Part shown: in pieces, positions 62,601-64,000 of the stretch
Layout of the letters: every line of letters starts with the position of its first letter
Numbering within the stretch: position 1 is the first letter of the stretch
NCBI RefSeq assembly: GCF_003063575.1
Contig: NZ_NESC01000004.1
Location: 248,001-312,000 of the forward strand
Length of the DNA stretch: 64,000 nt
Direction: 5' to 3'
Source: Limnohabitans sp. Jir72
GTDB taxonomy: Bacteria > Pseudomonadota > Gammaproteobacteria > Burkholderiales > Burkholderiaceae_C
Program-made: the position numbers and the translations under genes
The notes under the pieces: model-generated
Seen by the model: only the letters and a program-made list of their open reading frames with translations
Databases searched by the model: none
What the model was told of the DNA's origin: nothing

Positions 62601-64000
62601 TCACGACTGATGGCCCAGCGGATGTGGCGATGGTCAAATTGGCTGTGCGGGTTCCGTTGGCCAAAGGCTTGAATGTCACATACACATTACAAGAAGCGCC
62701 AGGTGCCAGCGTGTTGGGCGCTGCAGGGCATGTCCCGGCACCCGGAACCACGGTGTAGTCAGCTGCACTGGACGTCACCGCTATGCTGCCCAAGGGACCA
62801 CTTCCAGAATTGGTCAATGTGATTACTTGCGCAGGCGATGTGGCGGCAGTACTGACCGTTCCAAAGTCCAAAGCGGTGGTCGACAAGGTAGCCATGGGCG
62901 CTTGGCCTGCACCTTTCAAGATCACGCTCTGTTGTGCACCCGCGCGTCCCATGCTGTTGTCAGTCACGATCAAAGCGCCGGTGATGGCACCCGATGTGGA
63001 CGGCTTGAACACAACAGTGATTGTGCAACTTGCGCCAGAAACCAAGCTACTGGGGACCACGCAAGTGCCACCCAGGCGCTGGAAGTCGAGTTGCGCACCC
63101 GTTGCACCCGTGTCGGACGTGAAGCTGATGGCGCTGATGGCCAATGGCATCACACCCGAGTTGGTCAGCGTGACCGTCTGCGCCGCGCTGGTCGAACCCA
63201 CTGCCGCTGCCGCAAAGGTCAGCGACTGAGGATTCAGACCCCCTGTTGGCATCTCCGGATAGAACACGATGGGGCGCATCATGTCGTTCTCTTCGTGACC
63301 CAGCAAGTGGCAGTGCCACACGTATTCCCAGCCGAAGCTGTTGACCACGTTGGTCGTTTGCGCCACTGCGGCCACACCCGGTGGCGGTGCCACGGGGCTG
63401 AAGATACCCGTCGAGCCCGCTGGCACTGTCGGATCCAGCAAACGCAAGCTGTTAGGAATCGTGAATGGCAATGCCATGTCCGTTGCCGAGGGCTTGAGCG
63501 CCACAATGATGTCTTCAAACGGATTGGTACGGACTGTTTCTTTCCAACCAAATTCGTCTGCAAATGGCGGCTTGATCACGCCTGTCCAGTCCACACGGTT
63601 GATCAGCTGCACATCGAACAAGTGGAAGTGGATCGCGTGCGAGTCCACACCAATGTGCATGATGCGCCACAGGTACGTCGTGTTGCCCGTCAACACTTCT
63701 GTCGGTGGGTCCACGTAGTACGCCACACCCACCACAGGGCCTGCGCCCATGACAGGGGTCAGCGGGTTGGGCGTAGAGCCCAGCATTGCGTCCATGCGGC
63801 CGTATTCACGGTCAAAACCTTCAATCAGGTTCTTGCCGTCCAGCACCAAGTCACCGGTCAGCGTGGTCACAGCAGTCGCACCCGTTCCAGGGTTGCCTTT
63901 GCCAGCCACCAAAGTCACCAAAGGCGAGCTCAGGCATTTGATGGTGCCAGCATTAGCGCCCAGTGTGATCGAGCCGACCGAGCCGGTGATCACGTTGGAG
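59626..64000 (-). CDS. Multicopper oxidase fused to many choice-of-anchor-D/ASH-type repeats (5' end outside window)
   Basis: The frame is open to the right edge, so the N-terminal cupredoxin domains are missing. Visible residues about 1-245 are a multicopper-oxidase C-terminal domain with HAIHFHLFDVQ and the copper motif WHCHLLGHEENDMM (HCHxxxHxxxxM). After it come about 11 immunoglobulin-like domains of roughly 90-105 residues, each with LDFG/LNFG, VTLTNTG, a pair of cysteines (GTCP..., SC.F/VTF.P) and a G-T ending, the choice-of-anchor D/ASH pattern. Three ~975-bp super-units repeat nearly verbatim. It is probably exported. Confidence 0.85.
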   Translation of the reverse strand, partial: SNVITGSVGSITLGANAGTIKCLSSPLVTLVAGKGNPGTGATAVTTLTGDLVLDGKNLIEGFDREYGRMDAMLGSTPNPLTPVMGAGPVVGVAYYVDPPTEVLTGNTTYLWRIMHIGVDSHAIHFHLFDVQLINRVDWTGVIKPPFADEFGWKETVRTNPFEDIIVALKPSATDMALPFTIPNSLRLLDPTVPAGSTGIFSPVAPPPGVAAVAQTTNVVNSFGWEYVWHCHLLGHEENDMMRPIVFYPEMPTGGLNPQSLTFAAAAVGSTSAAQTVTLTNSGVMPLAISAISFTSDTGATGAQLDFQRLGGTCVVPSSLVSGASCTITVVFKPSTSGAITGALIVTDNSMGRAGAQQSVILKGAGQAPMATLSTTALDFGTVSTAATSPAQVITLTNSGSGPLGSIAVTSSAADYTVVPGAGTCPAAPNTLAPGASCNVYVTFKPLANGTRTANLTIATSAGPSVVSMTGLGVTLPMATFSVAAMNFGTSKVGVNPATQLVTVTNTGDPGSTLNVAVPTTTLPFSVTGGVCNLAKNASCTFTVGFAATAAGTYTQNLQLSTNSGGVAATLQQVALSAVAAVPQAQLTAASATFAPATVSSTNTLTANLSNTGVVPLAFTSIAMNYVSGTSSVLTQTNSCVSPLAAGASCVITVTYKPTAGSSTDVANLVVTDDSGGVLNTTQTIQFTGTSTYLPTASVSVSALDFGTGYTGLTSSAQVVTLTNTGAGPLGNIVVTSNTADYTVVPGSSTCPAAPNSLGIGLSCSFSVTFKPLTVGTKTGSLSIASMAGTNTVSLTGVGVAPPTASFSAVSLNFGTNKVGVNPATQLVTVTNTGGSGSTLNVALPTATAPFSVTGSACTLSQNASCSFTVGFAATAAGTNTQNLQITTNSGGNPGVVQQVALSAVAAVPQAQLTTALATFAPATVSSTSTTTATLTNTGTVPLAFTSIAMSDVSGTPGVLKQTNSCVSPLAAGASCVITVTYKPTVGTSTDKANLVVTDDSGGVVNATQTLQFTGTSTYLPMVSVSVNALDFASVYTSVTSSAQLVTLTNTGAGPLGNIVATSNAADYTVVAGTCPVAPNTLAAGLSCNLSVTFKPTATGTRAGSVTITSMAGTNTVSLTGVGVAPPVATFSSAALNFGTNKVGVNPATQLVTVTNTGGAGSTLNVAVPAATAPFSVTGSACALLQNASCTFTVAYAATAAGTFTQNVAFTSNSGGTAGAVQQVALSAVAAVPQAALTTASATFVNAAIGSTSATTATLTNTGVVPLAFSSIAVIDVSGTPGVLTQANSCVSPLAAGASCVITVTYKPTVGSSTDKATLTVTDDMGGVANTAQTVAYTGTSAAPLPVAALTGTLNFGAGVVASGATSTLAATLTNSGTAKLTIASIATAPAAGAFTVVAGSTTCSAVNGLAVGQSCTVTVQFAPKAAKTAYSGTLTITDNHNGVANSKQTLTISGTSK
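59968..62895 (-). repeat. Three tandem ~975-bp coding repeats within the large oxidase gene
   Basis: Units run about 62895-61918, 61917-60940 and 60939-59968 (978, 978 and 972 bp). Each encodes three Ig-like domains in the same order (ALDFG type; NFGTNKVGVNPATQLVTVTNTG type; PQAQLTxAxATF type). High nucleotide identity across units implies recent duplication or gene conversion. Confidence 0.85.

Overview
The window is almost entirely a photosynthesis gene cluster (PGC) of a purple, bacteriochlorophyll-a-making proteobacterium. GC-rich coding sequence, a crtEF-bchCXYZ-puf superoperon, a tetraheme PufC, a spheroidene-type carotenoid set with CrtA, and an adjoining hemFBC operon suggest a betaproteobacterium of the Burkholderiales, most likely a Comamonadaceae relative such as Limnohabitans or Rhodoferax. 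That placement is inferred from gene content and order, not from a marker gene. AcsF is the only ring-E cyclase gene seen (no bchE) and BciB is the only 8-vinyl reductase, so the visible pathway fits growth with oxygen present.

Layout. (1) 1-5.8 kb, plus strand: nnrU (partial)-bciB-bchI-bchD-bchO. (2) 5.8-14.7 kb, minus strand: ppaA-ppsR, then bchG-bch2-bchP-small membrane ORF-alpha/beta hydrolase-tspO, then a second AerR/PpaA-type gene behind a perfect FNR box. (3) 14.8-31.9 kb, plus strand: bchFNBHLM-lhaA-puhABC-acsF-puhE-crtIB. (4) 32-48.8 kb, minus strand: crtE-crtF-bchCXYZ-pufB-orf74-pufALMC-crtADC-pucBAC followed by two tiny membrane-peptide ORFs. (5) 48.9-52 kb: a 60-residue membrane protein gene, an array of nine 92-bp REP/BIME-like repeats, and an ABC exporter. 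(6) 52-55 kb, plus strand: hemF-hemB-hemC behind a PpsR-type site. (7) 55-56.3 kb: an IS3-type transposase relic and an AT-rich, probably transferred patch with two DNA-binding proteins. (8) 56.4-64 kb: ordinary chromosome (adhesin-E-like protein, glmS, Lrp regulator) and the 3' part of a very large multicopper-oxidase/repeat-domain gene that runs off the right edge.

Regulation. Nearly identical operators, TGTCA-N8-TGACA (the PpsR/CrtJ consensus TGT-N12-ACA), lie upstream of bchI, bchG, bchF, bchC, crtE and hemF. Most overlap a TTGACA -35 box. A site of the same geometry but with everted half-sites lies upstream of ppsR. PpsR, PpaA and a second FNR-linked AerR-like protein would together tie pigment and heme synthesis to oxygen and light.

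Most interesting points: LH2 alpha carries Phe44-Leu45 after its liganding His31, the pair known from B800-820 (LH3) antennae; an undescribed 74-residue single-span protein gene sits between pufB and pufA; two tiny membrane ORFs follow pucC; and PpsR-type control appears to extend to hemFBC.
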